Positions 15,537 to 23,622 of a stretch of 64,000 nt of DNA are shown piece after piece; within the stretch, counting starts at the first letter, position 1, and the number at the start of each line of letters is the position of its first letter. Below the pieces are notes generated by a model that made no database searches, had not been told where the DNA came from, and saw only the letters and a program-made list of their open reading frames with translations. The translations under genes were made by a program, and so were the position numbers. The DNA comes from DASRDS01 sp035570055 (GTDB taxonomy: Bacteria; Gemmatimonadota; Gemmatimonadetes; Gemmatimonadales; Gemmatimonadaceae). The stretch lies in contig DATMLM010000060.1 of NCBI GenBank assembly GCA_035570055.1, positions 51,922 through 115,921 on the forward strand, in the 5' to 3' direction.

Positions 15537-16887
15537 CTTTGTCCCCAGGAGCCGGCGCCGTCACCTTGTAGCCGCGCGCCGAGAGTTGCCCGATCAGTGC
15601 AGTCTGGGCATCCGGCTCGCCGTGGACGAGGCACACCGGCGCCTTGGTCTTGGTGCCCTCGAGCCAGCGCTGCAGCTCCGTTCGGTCGGCGTGGGCGCTA
15701 TAGCCGTTCAACACCTCGACCTCGGCTCGGAGCGGGACTCTGTCGTCGAAGATCTTGAGCGTAGACTGGCGCTCCACGATCCGGCGGCCGAGGGTGCCGT
15801 CGGCCTGGAATCCGACGATCACGATCGTGTTGCGCGGATCGGACGCGCCGTGCAGCAGATGGTGGAGAATGCGGCCGGATTCCGCCATCCCCGAGCCCGC
15901 GATGATCACGCAGGGCACGGTTTGCGTATTGAGCTTCTTCGATTCCTCGACGCTGTCGGTGAAACGCAAGCCATCGAAGCGGAAGAGGTCCTGGCCATCT
16001 TGCACCATCTTCTCGCTCTTGTCGTAGAGCTCGGGGTGTTTCTCAAAAACCGTGGTGAGGTGGCTCGCGAGCGGGCTGTCGATCACGATCGGGATGTGCG
16101 GGATCTTGTTCGCCAGGGTGAGCTCGTGAAGATCGTAAATAATTTCCTGGGCTCGGCCGAGGGCGAAGGCCGGGATCATCACGCGGCCGCCGCGCTTGGC
16201 GGTGGCGGCGACGATTTGGCCCAAGCGCTCTTGCGCGTGCGCCACACTGTCGTGATCGCGATTGCCATAGGTCGACTCCATGATCACGAGATTGACGTCG
16301 TCGGTCGGCGGTTGCGGGTCACGAATGATCGCGAGGCCCCAGCGGCCGACATCGCCCGAGAACAGGAGCCGTCGACCGTCAGCCTCTATAGTCACTGAAG
16401 CCGATCCTAAAATATGACCAGCTTCCGTGTATTTCGCGCGAATCCCCGGGACCACGTCGAACCACTGATCGAGATCGCGCGTCTGCATCTTGTCGATCAC
16501 GCGCTTGGCGTCATCGGCAGTGTACAACGGCTCGACCGCGGTCTTGCCTTGGTGTTGGAGGTGCGCCGCGTCTTGCTCTTGGATCTTCGCGCTGTCGGCC
16601 AAGAGGTAGGTCGACAGGTCGCGTGTGGCGGGTGTGGTGAAAATCGGGCCGGCGTAGCCCTGGTGCGCGAGGAATGGCAACCGGCCCGTATGATCCTGAT
16701 GCGCGTGCGAGACGACGATCGCGTCGATCTCGCGCACGGGCAGCGGAAGCTTGTGATTCTTGGCGTCTGCCTCGAGGCGGTGTCCCTGGAACATCCCGCA
16801 GTCGAGCAGGATCGTGCGCCCCGCGGCGCGCACGATGTGACAGGAGCCGGTGACTTCACGGGCGGCTCCGGAGAATTCGACGTTCAA
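15523..16887 (-). CDS. MBL-fold beta-CASP metallohydrolase (RNA-processing type)
   Basis: 454 residues. Metallo-beta-lactamase motif 2 is SHAHQDHTG, followed by a beta-CASP domain with FALGRAQEIIYDLHEL and GSGMAESGRILHHLL. The C-terminal His motif is GYSAHADRTELQRWL. These are the features of the Ysh1/CPSF73-like bacterial family, which includes ribonucleases, and of the KH-domain-free forms such as TTHA0252. It is likely a cytoplasmic endo/exoribonuclease. It starts with TTG at 16887, one base after the mgtA stop, and so is probably translated from the mgtA transcript. Confidence 0.88.
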   Translation of the reverse strand: MNVEFSGAAREVTGSCHIVRAAGRTILLDCGMFQGHRLEADAKNHKLPLPVREIDAIVVSHAHQDHTGRLPFLAHQGYAGPIFTTPATRDLSTYLLADSAKIQEQDAAHLQHQGKTAVEPLYTADDAKRVIDKMQTRDLDQWFDVVPGIRAKYTEAGHILGSASVTIEADGRRLLFSGDVGRWGLAIIRDPQPPTDDVNLVIMESTYGNRDHDSVAHAQERLGQIVAATAKRGGRVMIPAFALGRAQEIIYDLHELTLANKIPHIPIVIDSPLASHLTTVFEKHPELYDKSEKMVQDGQDLFRFDGLRFTDSVEESKKLNTQTVPCVIIAGSGMAESGRILHHLLHGASDPRNTIVIVGFQADGTLGRRIVERQSTLKIFDDRVPLRAEVEVLNGYSAHADRTELQRWLEGTKTKAPVCLVHGEPDAQTALIGQLSARGYKVTAPAPGDKVSLT

Positions 16888-16888
16888 T

Positions 16889-19450
16889 TTAGATCCATCC
16901 GCGGCGGCGAAGGGCGACTTTCGCGAGTTGCGTGAGGGCCATGTACAGGAGGAGCGTCACCACGAGGATCGGCCAGTAGAGTCCCGGCAGCGGGACAAAG
17001 CCAAGGTACGGCGCGACCGGCGAGATCGGGAGCAAGACGCCGACGATCATGATCGCGATCGTGGTCGCGATCAGCGGCGTACTCGCACGGCTCTGGACGA
17101 ACGGGATCCGGTTGGTGCGAATCACGTGAATGATCAGCGTTTGGGTCATGAGTGATTCGACGAACCATCCCGTTTGAAAGAGCGCGGCATGCGCCCGGAA
17201 TATAAACCACATGACGGCGTAGGTCGTGTAGTCGAATATCGAGCTGATGGGACCGATGAACAGAATGAAACGACTGATCTCTCCCATGTCCCACGGACGC
17301 GGCCGGGCGATTTGCTCCTCATCCACGTTGTCGGTCGGAATCGGAACCTGGGAGAAATCGTAGAGCAAGTTATTCGTCAGCACCTGAATCGGCGCCATGG
17401 GCACGAATGGCAGCAGCGCGCTCGCGCCGAGGACGCTGAACATGTTGCCGAAATTGGAGCTGGCGCCCATGCGGACGTATTTCACGATATTCGAAAACAC
17501 TTTGCGGCCTTCCAGCACGCCTGCTTCCAGCACCAGGAGACTCTTCTCCAGCAAGATGATGTCAGCGGATTCTTTCGCGACATCGACCGCGGTGTCGACC
17601 GATATTCCCACGTCCGCGGCGTGCAGGGCGGCCGCGTCGTTGATGCCGTCGCCGAGAAATCCGACGACATGTTTGCGTTTTTGGAGCGCTTGAATCAGGC
17701 GCTGCTTATGCGACGGCGAGAGGCGGGCGAAGATCGTGGTTTTTTCGGCCACGTCAGCCAGCTGGTCCTCTGACATCGTTTCGATGTCGCGGCCGAGCAC
17801 GACGGTGTCCGTGGAGAGGCCTACGTGCTGACAGATTTTGCGCGTCACCAGCTCGTTGTCGCCCGTGAGGACTTTGACCGCGACACCGTGCTTTTTGAGC
17901 GCCTCGAGCGCCGGCTCCGCGGTCTCTTTCGGCGGATCCAGAAAAGCCACGTAGCCGGCGAGCGTGAGCTGACACTCGTCGTCTCTGCCGTAGGCTCCGC
18001 GCTCGGGTACATCACGATACGCCACGGCCAGCACACGAAAGCCATCAGCGCTTAGCCGATCGTACTCCTCCTGGAGCTCGTCGAGGAACGCGAGCTCGAT
18101 CGGCAGGGCTTCGCCGGCGGCGTAGAACTGGGTGCAGCGACGAAAAATTTCTTCAGGTGCGCCCTTGGCGATGAGGCGCTTCCGATTGTCCGGGCCCGCG
18201 ACAACGACCGACATCATCTTGCGCGTGAAGTCGAACGGGACCTCGTCGATTTTGCGGTACGAATCAAACGAGATCGACCCTAGTTTGGCGACAAAAGTCA
18301 GAATGGCACGGTCGAGGACGTTCTTGAGGCCAGTCTGGAAATGACTGACGAGCGCCGCGTCGAAGAGGACGTCGTGGCTTTCGAGGCCCGTGACGTCGCA
18401 GTGCATCTCCAGCAGGACGTCGTCCTGGGTGAGCGTGCCGGTCTTGTCCGTGCACAGCACATCCATGGCGCCGAAGTTCTGGATCGCGTTCAGCCGTTTG
18501 ACGATCACGCGCTCCTTCGACATCGCGACGGCGCCGCGCGAGAGGCAGACCGAGACGATCATCGGCAGCATCTCGGGCGTCAGGCCGACGGCGACGGCGA
18601 GGGCAAAGAAAAAGGCCTCTTTCCAGTCGTGCTTGGTGAGGCCATTGATCAAGAACACGAGCGGCACCATCACCGCCATGAACCGGATCATGAGCCAGGT
18701 AAAGCGATTGATCCCCTTGTCGAACGCGGTCTGGATCGGCGCGGCGGTAATGCTCTTCGCCATCCCGCCGAAGTAGGTCGACGGCCCGGTGGCGACGGCG
18801 ATCGCCGTTGCCGTCCCGCTTTGGACGCTGGTGCCGAGGAAGCAGAGATTCAGGAGATCGAGCGGCGAATGGCCGTCGGGCGAGACTGCCTGGTCGGTCT
18901 TCTCGACCGGCATGGATTCGCCCGTGAGGCTCGCCTGGTTGATAAACAGATCCTTGGCCGAGACGATCCGGGCGTCGGCCGGGATCATGTCGCCGGCGCA
19001 GAGGGAGATCAGGTCGCCGCGCACGACCTCGCGCAGGGGGATCTCGCTCGGGGTGCCATCGCGAATGACTGTGCTGGTCACGCGGACCATCGCGCGGAGC
19101 TTGGCCGCTGCTGCCCCGGCCCGTGTTTCTTGAGCAAACCGCAGTCCCACGCCCAGGAAGATCATCAAGACCATCACGACCGCGGCTCGCGAGTCGCCCG
19201 TGAGCGCCGAGGTCAGCGCCAGGACGGCGAGCAGGACGACGAGCGGATTGCGGAAAGTGTGCGCGAGCCGAATCGGCCAACTCGGCTCCTTGTGCGTCGC
19301 GATCTCGTTCGGGCCCTCGGCCTCCAGCCGTCGCGCGGCCTCTTCGCTGGTCAGGCCACTCGTGCTGGTCTCGAGCTGCCGCACGACATCGGGCTGTCGT
19401 GCGGCGGCGCAGTCGACCAGAATGCTTCGAGGGCGAGTGGCTAGCGACAT
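16889..19450 (-). CDS. mgtA: Magnesium-importing P3B-type ATPase
   Basis: 853 residues with the full P-type ATPase order. There is an N-terminal cytoplasmic segment, two helices, the actuator domain with LTGES (175-179), and two helices bearing the P3 signature GLTPEMLP (289-296). The phosphorylation site is DKTGTLT with Asp335, the hinge is LTGDN and LGDGINDAAAL, and a C-terminal membrane block follows. This matches MgtA/MgtB, which move Mg2+ inward down its gradient at the expense of ATP. It is the first gene of a unit with the beta-CASP hydrolase. No M-box riboswitch or long leader can be seen: the start is only about 50 bases from the palindromic element at 19501-19633. Confidence 0.93.
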   Translation of the reverse strand: MSLATRPRSILVDCAAARQPDVVRQLETSTSGLTSEEAARRLEAEGPNEIATHKEPSWPIRLAHTFRNPLVVLLAVLALTSALTGDSRAAVVMVLMIFLGVGLRFAQETRAGAAAAKLRAMVRVTSTVIRDGTPSEIPLREVVRGDLISLCAGDMIPADARIVSAKDLFINQASLTGESMPVEKTDQAVSPDGHSPLDLLNLCFLGTSVQSGTATAIAVATGPSTYFGGMAKSITAAPIQTAFDKGINRFTWLMIRFMAVMVPLVFLINGLTKHDWKEAFFFALAVAVGLTPEMLPMIVSVCLSRGAVAMSKERVIVKRLNAIQNFGAMDVLCTDKTGTLTQDDVLLEMHCDVTGLESHDVLFDAALVSHFQTGLKNVLDRAILTFVAKLGSISFDSYRKIDEVPFDFTRKMMSVVVAGPDNRKRLIAKGAPEEIFRRCTQFYAAGEALPIELAFLDELQEEYDRLSADGFRVLAVAYRDVPERGAYGRDDECQLTLAGYVAFLDPPKETAEPALEALKKHGVAVKVLTGDNELVTRKICQHVGLSTDTVVLGRDIETMSEDQLADVAEKTTIFARLSPSHKQRLIQALQKRKHVVGFLGDGINDAAALHAADVGISVDTAVDVAKESADIILLEKSLLVLEAGVLEGRKVFSNIVKYVRMGASSNFGNMFSVLGASALLPFVPMAPIQVLTNNLLYDFSQVPIPTDNVDEEQIARPRPWDMGEISRFILFIGPISSIFDYTTYAVMWFIFRAHAALFQTGWFVESLMTQTLIIHVIRTNRIPFVQSRASTPLIATTIAIMIVGVLLPISPVAPYLGFVPLPGLYWPILVVTLLLYMALTQLAKVALRRRGWI

Positions 19451-19500
19451 GGGCGACTAGGATAACACCGGGGTTCGCATATCGCGATCAGAACATCGGG

Positions 19501-19633
19501 TTCTGAATGGCGCTTCGCGCCGCTCGCTACGCTTCGCCTAACAATGCGGGGCCGGACATGTGTCCAGCGATACGAGGCCGGGCATGCGCTGTTAGGGCGA
19601 GCAATGCGAGCCGGCGCGAAGCGCCATTCAGAA
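19501..19633. repeat. Palindromic intergenic element with an attC-like core
   Basis: A 133-base imperfect inverted repeat. The outer 22 bases, beginning TTCTGAATGGCGCTTCGC at 19501, recur as their exact reverse complement ending at 19633. Inside lie GCCTAAC (19537-19543) and GTTAGGG (19591-19597), about 61 bases end to end. These resemble the R'' (RYYYAAC) and R' (GTTRRRY) boxes of an integron attC site, although the last base of R' does not fit. A central GGACATGTGTCC adds a small hairpin. The element sits between the divergent mgtA and phosphoribosyltransferase genes. It may be a miniature palindromic repeat or a lone attC-like site; no integrase is present. Confidence 0.6.
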
Positions 19634-19647
19634 CCATATATTCTGTT

Positions 19648-20289
19648 ATGTCGTGGCGCCTGCATGACCGGCGCGAAGCAGGGGCGGTGTTGGCCGCGCG
19701 ATTGGCGGAGTACGCGGGCCGACCGGATGGGATCGTGCTCGGGTTGCCACGCGGCGGCGTTCCGGTGGCCGAGGTGATCGCCGAGCAACTGAAGTTGCCG
19801 CTCGATGTGTTCCTGGTCCGCAAGCTCGGTGTCCCCCATCAACCCGAGTACGCGTTCGGGGCGATTGCCGAGGGTGGCATTCGGGTGCTCAATCGCGATG
19901 TGATCGCGGCGGTCGGGTTGACCCAAGAGCAAGTCGAGCGGATCAGTGCCGAGGAGCAGCAGGAGATGGATCGGCGCGCCGATGCCTATCGCGGCGGCGC
20001 CCCGGAGAGCGACCTTCGCGGCAGGACGGTCATCCTGGTCGACGACGGCGTCGCGACGGGATCGACGATGTACGCGGCGGTGATGGCGATCCGTCAGCAA
20101 GAACCGCGGCGGATCGTCGTCGCCGTCCCGGTCGGCGCACCCGATGCCCTGGCGCTCCTGCAACAGGTGGCCGACGAGGTGATCTGCCCGTTGGCCGCCG
20201 ATCCGTTCGACGCGGTCGGGTCGTGGTACGAGGAATTCCCGCAGGTGAGCGACGACGAGGTGCGGACGTCCCTCAGTAATGCAGGTTGA
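19648..20289 (+). CDS. Phosphoribosyltransferase-fold protein
   Basis: 213 residues of the type I PRTase fold. The PRPP-binding loop is VILVDDGVATGSTM (about residues 131-144), with the PRPP-pyrophosphate region LPRGGVPVAEVIAE near residues 34-47. Many relatives are annotated as erythromycin-esterase-linked or generic phosphoribosyltransferases of unknown base specificity, often with a C-terminal WYEEFPQVSDDEV segment as here. The start is the ATG at 19648, preceded by TATATT five bases upstream and no ribosome site; longer frames run into the palindromic element. Overlaps the convergent porin gene by 17 bases. Confidence 0.85.
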   Translation: MSWRLHDRREAGAVLAARLAEYAGRPDGIVLGLPRGGVPVAEVIAEQLKLPLDVFLVRKLGVPHQPEYAFGAIAEGGIRVLNRDVIAAVGLTQEQVERISAEEQQEMDRRADAYRGGAPESDLRGRTVILVDDGVATGSTMYAAVMAIRQQEPRRIVVAVPVGAPDALALLQQVADEVICPLAADPFDAVGSWYEEFPQVSDDEVRTSLSNAG

Positions 20290-21622
20290 CGCGGATCGTG
20301 TACACATAGAGCGGCCCGCGGTCTTCGTTGTAGCCCGGATGGTCGACGTGCTGGATCGCGGGCGTGATCTGGACGAAGTCGAGATACGGCGGCTGGAACC
20401 GGTAATAGGCCTCGACGATGTTCTCGGTCCCATACCGGAGCTTGCCGTCGCAGAGCAGGAATCCACAGCCGCCGGCGGCGAGATAGTTCTCGTGGTCCTT
20501 GGACAGGCCTTCGAGAACGCCCGCAATGCCGAACCGGTCGACCGGCCGGTGCCACAGGTGGCCGGCCAGCTGCAGCCCACCGCTCACGACGCGATCGACC
20601 TCGGTGAACTCGAAGTCCTCGGTCTTGCCGTCGCTCCAGCCGGCGCGGAGGAAGATGCCGGTGTTGCCAGAGTCGGCGAGTGGCTGCTCCATGTTGAGCC
20701 CGAACCCGTACTTGATGCGGCCTCTCGCATCGTCGCATACGATGCACGGGGTGGTATCCCTCGCCTTGGCGATGTTGATCGCGTCGCGATAGATCCCCAT
20801 GCGCGCATGGTTCTCATAGGCCAGGACGCGCAACACCGTCCCGGTCGTGTCCGGGTGCCAAGTCAGCTCGGCGTTGAGCGCGTAGGCGTGCGGGATATCG
20901 CCGTCGAAGACGTTGCCGTTCGAGAACGTCGACACCTGCGCGGCGGCCACTTTCAGCATCCACCGCGGACTGACGTACCCCACCATGAGCCCGTTCGTAT
21001 ATCCTCGCGTGTCGGCCGCGAAGTCCCACGCGGTGTTGTTCCACAGCGACCAGTCCATAAACTGGTAGCGCGTGGTGCCGGCGTAGCGGTTCAAGTCGAA
21101 ATCGTCGTTCAGCGCGAACTTGCCCGCTTTGATTTCGATACGGCGAGACGGTTCAGATCCTGGTACCTGGTCTTGCCCGCGATCGGCCGTGTCGCGTTCC
21201 TTGCCGAGCGGGATCATGAACCGCGCATATACCCGCGCCAGGTACGGCCCCTGACCGAGATCTACGGACCCTTGGCGAATGACATCGCCGTCCGTCAGAC
21301 CGGCCAGGCCGTACGCGTGACTGACGCCTGATCCGCGGGCCATCTCGAAGTCCGTATAGAGCTGGACCCACGACGTCAGGCGCGAACCGAAGTAGAGGCC
21401 ATAGGTATGCGTCCCCTCGTTATCGCCCGTGTTCTCGAGACTGAGGCGACCGCTGTACGAGGCGTGGAACGGCGGGAGGTCTTGCCAGATGTATGTGAAC
21501 TGGGCTCCCAGCAACTGCGGGAACCACGGATAGCGGTCATACAACCCGCGCTTCGTCTCTCCGGAATCCGTCTGAGCGCGGGCAGCACTAGCCCACAGGA
21601 GCACCACGAAAAGGGTCCGCAT
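20273..21622 (-). CDS. OprB-like carbohydrate-selective porin
   Basis: 449 residues with a signal peptide (MRTLFVVLLWASAARAQ) and a beta-rich body that ends in an aromatic residue (VNLHY), as expected of an outer-membrane barrel. Pieces typical of OprB and related porins include LLGAQFTYIWQDLPPFHASYSG, YARFMIPLG, KFALNDDFDLNRYAGTTRYQFMDWSLWNNTAWDF, and the late NIVEAYYRFQPPYLDFVQITPAIQHVDHPGYN. Two Cys pairs (CIVC and CGFLLC) may form surface disulfides. It probably admits sugars or other small polar solutes. Confidence 0.82.
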   Translation of the reverse strand: MRTLFVVLLWASAARAQTDSGETKRGLYDRYPWFPQLLGAQFTYIWQDLPPFHASYSGRLSLENTGDNEGTHTYGLYFGSRLTSWVQLYTDFEMARGSGVSHAYGLAGLTDGDVIRQGSVDLGQGPYLARVYARFMIPLGKERDTADRGQDQVPGSEPSRRIEIKAGKFALNDDFDLNRYAGTTRYQFMDWSLWNNTAWDFAADTRGYTNGLMVGYVSPRWMLKVAAAQVSTFSNGNVFDGDIPHAYALNAELTWHPDTTGTVLRVLAYENHARMGIYRDAINIAKARDTTPCIVCDDARGRIKYGFGLNMEQPLADSGNTGIFLRAGWSDGKTEDFEFTEVDRVVSGGLQLAGHLWHRPVDRFGIAGVLEGLSKDHENYLAAGGCGFLLCDGKLRYGTENIVEAYYRFQPPYLDFVQITPAIQHVDHPGYNEDRGPLYVYTIRVNLHY

Positions 21623-21654
21623 TGCGTGGCTAGAATATCCTATACTTTGTGGCC
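21623..21654. promoter_or_regulatory. Compact divergent promoter between porin and lipoprotein genes
   Basis: Only 32 bases separate the two start codons. TATACT at 21641-21646 points right, eight bases before the ATG at 21655. TATTCT on the other strand (21632-21637 region) points left, about nine bases before the porin ATG. The -35 regions must lie inside the opposite coding sequence. The spacing leaves no room for a ribosome site on the rightward gene, so a leaderless or near-leaderless mRNA is expected. Confidence 0.5.
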
Positions 21655-22215
21655 ATGAGATTCCTCGTCCTTTGTCTCGGAATCGTCACGGCGTGCCATT
21701 GTCCCACGAGCGGCGGACCGAGCGCGAGGGCGGCGGCACCGGATACCGTGCGAGGCCTCGTCGTCGTCGCCGGAGCAAACCCCGGCGTGGTGCTACTGCG
21801 GGTGACCGGCGGCGCCGAGCTCATACTGTTGCAGGGTCCGGCCAACGTCCCGCTACGGTCACTCGAGTCGCTCGAGATCTTCGCGACGGGCACCATACGG
21901 CACGGGCCACAAGGCCGGACGCTGACCGGCGTACGCGACTTCGGCGTGGTCGCCGATAGCGGTCAGCCCGCCCGGGATGGCCGGCTGGTCAAGACCGGGA
22001 ATCTGTTCACGATCGTGAGCGCGGCGGGCGTCGCGACCGGCGTCTCGCGGCCGCCGGCCGAGTTGCAACGGCATGTCGGAGATCGCGTCTGGCTGGCCGG
22101 TGTCCCGGACGCGCAGCCGACGGCGTTTGGCGTGATCCCGGAGCTGCCGGCCGAGTCTACGCCGGCGAACGCGTGCTCGCCGTCGCGTATTCAAAAAGGG
22201 GGAGGTCGAGGCTAA
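21655..22215 (+). CDS. Small predicted lipoprotein of unknown function
   Basis: 186 residues. The signal MRFLVLCLGIVTACHC has a lipobox-like VTAC with Cys15. The rest is beta-rich, with repeated short strands (GVVLLRVTGGAELILLQGP, LESLEIFATGTIRHGP, FGVVADSGQPARDGRLVKTGNLFTIVSA) that suggest an OB-like or small barrel fold with two similar halves. No named family is recognised. Its stop overlaps the next start (TAATG), so it is coupled to the acetyltransferase-like gene. Confidence 0.6.
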   Translation: MRFLVLCLGIVTACHCPTSGGPSARAAAPDTVRGLVVVAGANPGVVLLRVTGGAELILLQGPANVPLRSLESLEIFATGTIRHGPQGRTLTGVRDFGVVADSGQPARDGRLVKTGNLFTIVSAAGVATGVSRPPAELQRHVGDRVWLAGVPDAQPTAFGVIPELPAESTPANACSPSRIQKGGGRG

Positions 22216-22490
22216 TGGCTGTCGAGCACGACGAAGCGAACCACCAATTCGTTCTGCATCTCCCGGCAGGAGACGCCAAGCTGCAATATGAGCGACCGGA
22301 TGCGAAGACGATCAACCTTCGCCACACCGAGGTGCCGGAGACCGAGCGAGGCCACGGTGCCGCGGCAGAATTGGCGCAGGCGGCGGTGGCCTACGCGAAA
22401 GCGCAGAACCTACGCGTGATCCCGACCTGCCGGTTCGTGAAGGCGTGGTTCGACCGACATCCCGCCGAAAAGGACATCGTCGCAAAATGA
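22215..22490 (+). CDS. Small GNAT-like N-acetyltransferase (YjdJ type)
   Basis: 91 residues, a minimal GNAT fold. The acetyl-CoA loop is represented by RGHGAAAELAQAAVAYA, preceded by INLRHTEVPETE and followed by NLRVIPTCRFVKAWFDRHPAEKDIV. This is the family often labelled GNAT family N-acetyltransferase (YjdJ/GTLF3B1-like) of about 90-100 residues. The substrate is unknown. Start and stop overlap both neighbours (TAATG and ATGA), which makes it part of a tightly coupled unit of four to five genes. Confidence 0.85.
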   Translation: MAVEHDEANHQFVLHLPAGDAKLQYERPDAKTINLRHTEVPETERGHGAAAELAQAAVAYAKAQNLRVIPTCRFVKAWFDRHPAEKDIVAK

Positions 22491-23305
22491 TCCTCGTCGC
22501 GTGTGCGTCCGTCGTCGCGGGGCTGGTCGGCGCGCTCACGGGACTCGGGGGCGGGGTTATCCTCGTGCCGGTGCTCACGCTCGTGTTTGGCGTGAATCTG
22601 CGCTACGCGGTCGGCGCGTCGCTCATCTCCGTCATCGCGACATCGTCGGGTGCGGCCTCGAGCTACGTGAAGGACGGATTCGCGAACATGCGCATCGGCA
22701 TCCTCATGGAGGTCGCCACGACCTTGGGCGCGATCGGCGGGGCGACGCTCGCCAGTCGTGTGTCGACCGGGACCATCGCGATCGTCTTCGGCGTCGTGCT
22801 CCTCTACGCCACGGTCCAGTCGGCGCGACCCGAGCCGCGCGTTGCGCCGAGCACGACGCCCGATCCGCTCGGCGAGAAGCTCCGGCTCAGTGGCGTCGAG
22901 CCGACGCCTCAAGGGCCCGTGCCATACTTGGCGCATCACGTGCCGGCAGGGCTGTCGATCATGGCCGTGGCTGGTGCCGTTTCGGGACTGCTCGGCATCG
23001 GGTCCGGGGCGCTCAAAGTCCTGGCTATGGACCGGGTCATGAGGCTGCCGTTCAAGGTCTCGACGACCACGAGCAACTTCATGATCGGCGTGACCGCGGC
23101 CGCGAGTGCCGGGATCTACTTGGGACACGGGTATGTCGACCCCGTGCTCGCCTGTCCCGTGATGCTCGGGGTGCTGCTCGGCGCTCTCGTCGGGGCGCGC
23201 GTGTTGGTCTCGGCTCGCGTGAAAGTCCTGCGCATCGTCTTCGCCGGCGTGCTCGGGCTCACCGCCGTCGAGATGATCGTGCAAGGCGTGCGAGGGGCGC
23301 TCTAG
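22487..23305 (+). CDS. TauE/SafE-family sulfite/sulfonate exporter
   Basis: 272 residues with about seven to eight membrane helices. Two repeated halves each carry the TauE signature, LVGALTGLGGGVILVPVLTLVFGV at the start and VSGLLGIGSGALKVLAMDRVM after the middle. Members move sulfite, sulfoacetate or similar anions out of the cell. It is followed immediately by a DUF1634 protein, a usual partner. It starts at the ATG inside the preceding stop (AATGA) and ends overlapping the GTG of the next gene. Confidence 0.9.
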   Translation: MILVACASVVAGLVGALTGLGGGVILVPVLTLVFGVNLRYAVGASLISVIATSSGAASSYVKDGFANMRIGILMEVATTLGAIGGATLASRVSTGTIAIVFGVVLLYATVQSARPEPRVAPSTTPDPLGEKLRLSGVEPTPQGPVPYLAHHVPAGLSIMAVAGAVSGLLGIGSGALKVLAMDRVMRLPFKVSTTTSNFMIGVTAAASAGIYLGHGYVDPVLACPVMLGVLLGALVGARVLVSARVKVLRIVFAGVLGLTAVEMIVQGVRGAL

Positions 23306-23622
23306 TGCGCGACGAGATACTTGTCTCCGCCACGCTTCGCGTTGGCGTCGCCTTAGCCGCTCTCTGCAGCCTCGTGGGCGCGATCGTGTATTTCTCGGGG
23401 CACGGGAGCGATATCGCCAGCTATGCGACATTTCACGCGGTGCGCGTTGCGCCCGCGTTCACTGGGATCGGCCTCTTGTCGCTCGGCGTCGCCGTACTGA
23501 TAGCGACGCCTATCGTGAGAGTGGCGATTCTTGTGGTGATATTTTTGCGCGAACGCGATTGGCTCTATACAACCGTCAGCGCCTTCGTCCTCGGCGTTTT
23601 GCTCCTGAGTCTCAATGGATAA
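23305..23622 (+). CDS. DUF1634 membrane protein
   Basis: 105 residues starting at a GTG that overlaps the upstream stop (TAGTG). Three predicted helices: VGVALAALCSLVGAIVYFSG, GLLSLGVAVLIATPIVRVAILVVIFL and TVSAFVLGVLLLSL. DUF1634 proteins are regularly encoded next to TauE-type exporters and are thought to act with them, though no mechanism is known. The central arrangement, with a basic loop RERDW after the second helix, is typical of the family. Overlaps the M20 gene by eight bases. Confidence 0.85.
   Translation: MRDEILVSATLRVGVALAALCSLVGAIVYFSGHGSDIASYATFHAVRVAPAFTGIGLLSLGVAVLIATPIVRVAILVVIFLRERDWLYTTVSAFVLGVLLLSLNG

Noticed and set aside
19370..19500. A magnesium riboswitch or leader peptide for mgtA
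   Set aside because: Only about 50 bases separate the mgtA start from the palindromic element, too short for a known Mg-sensing leader.
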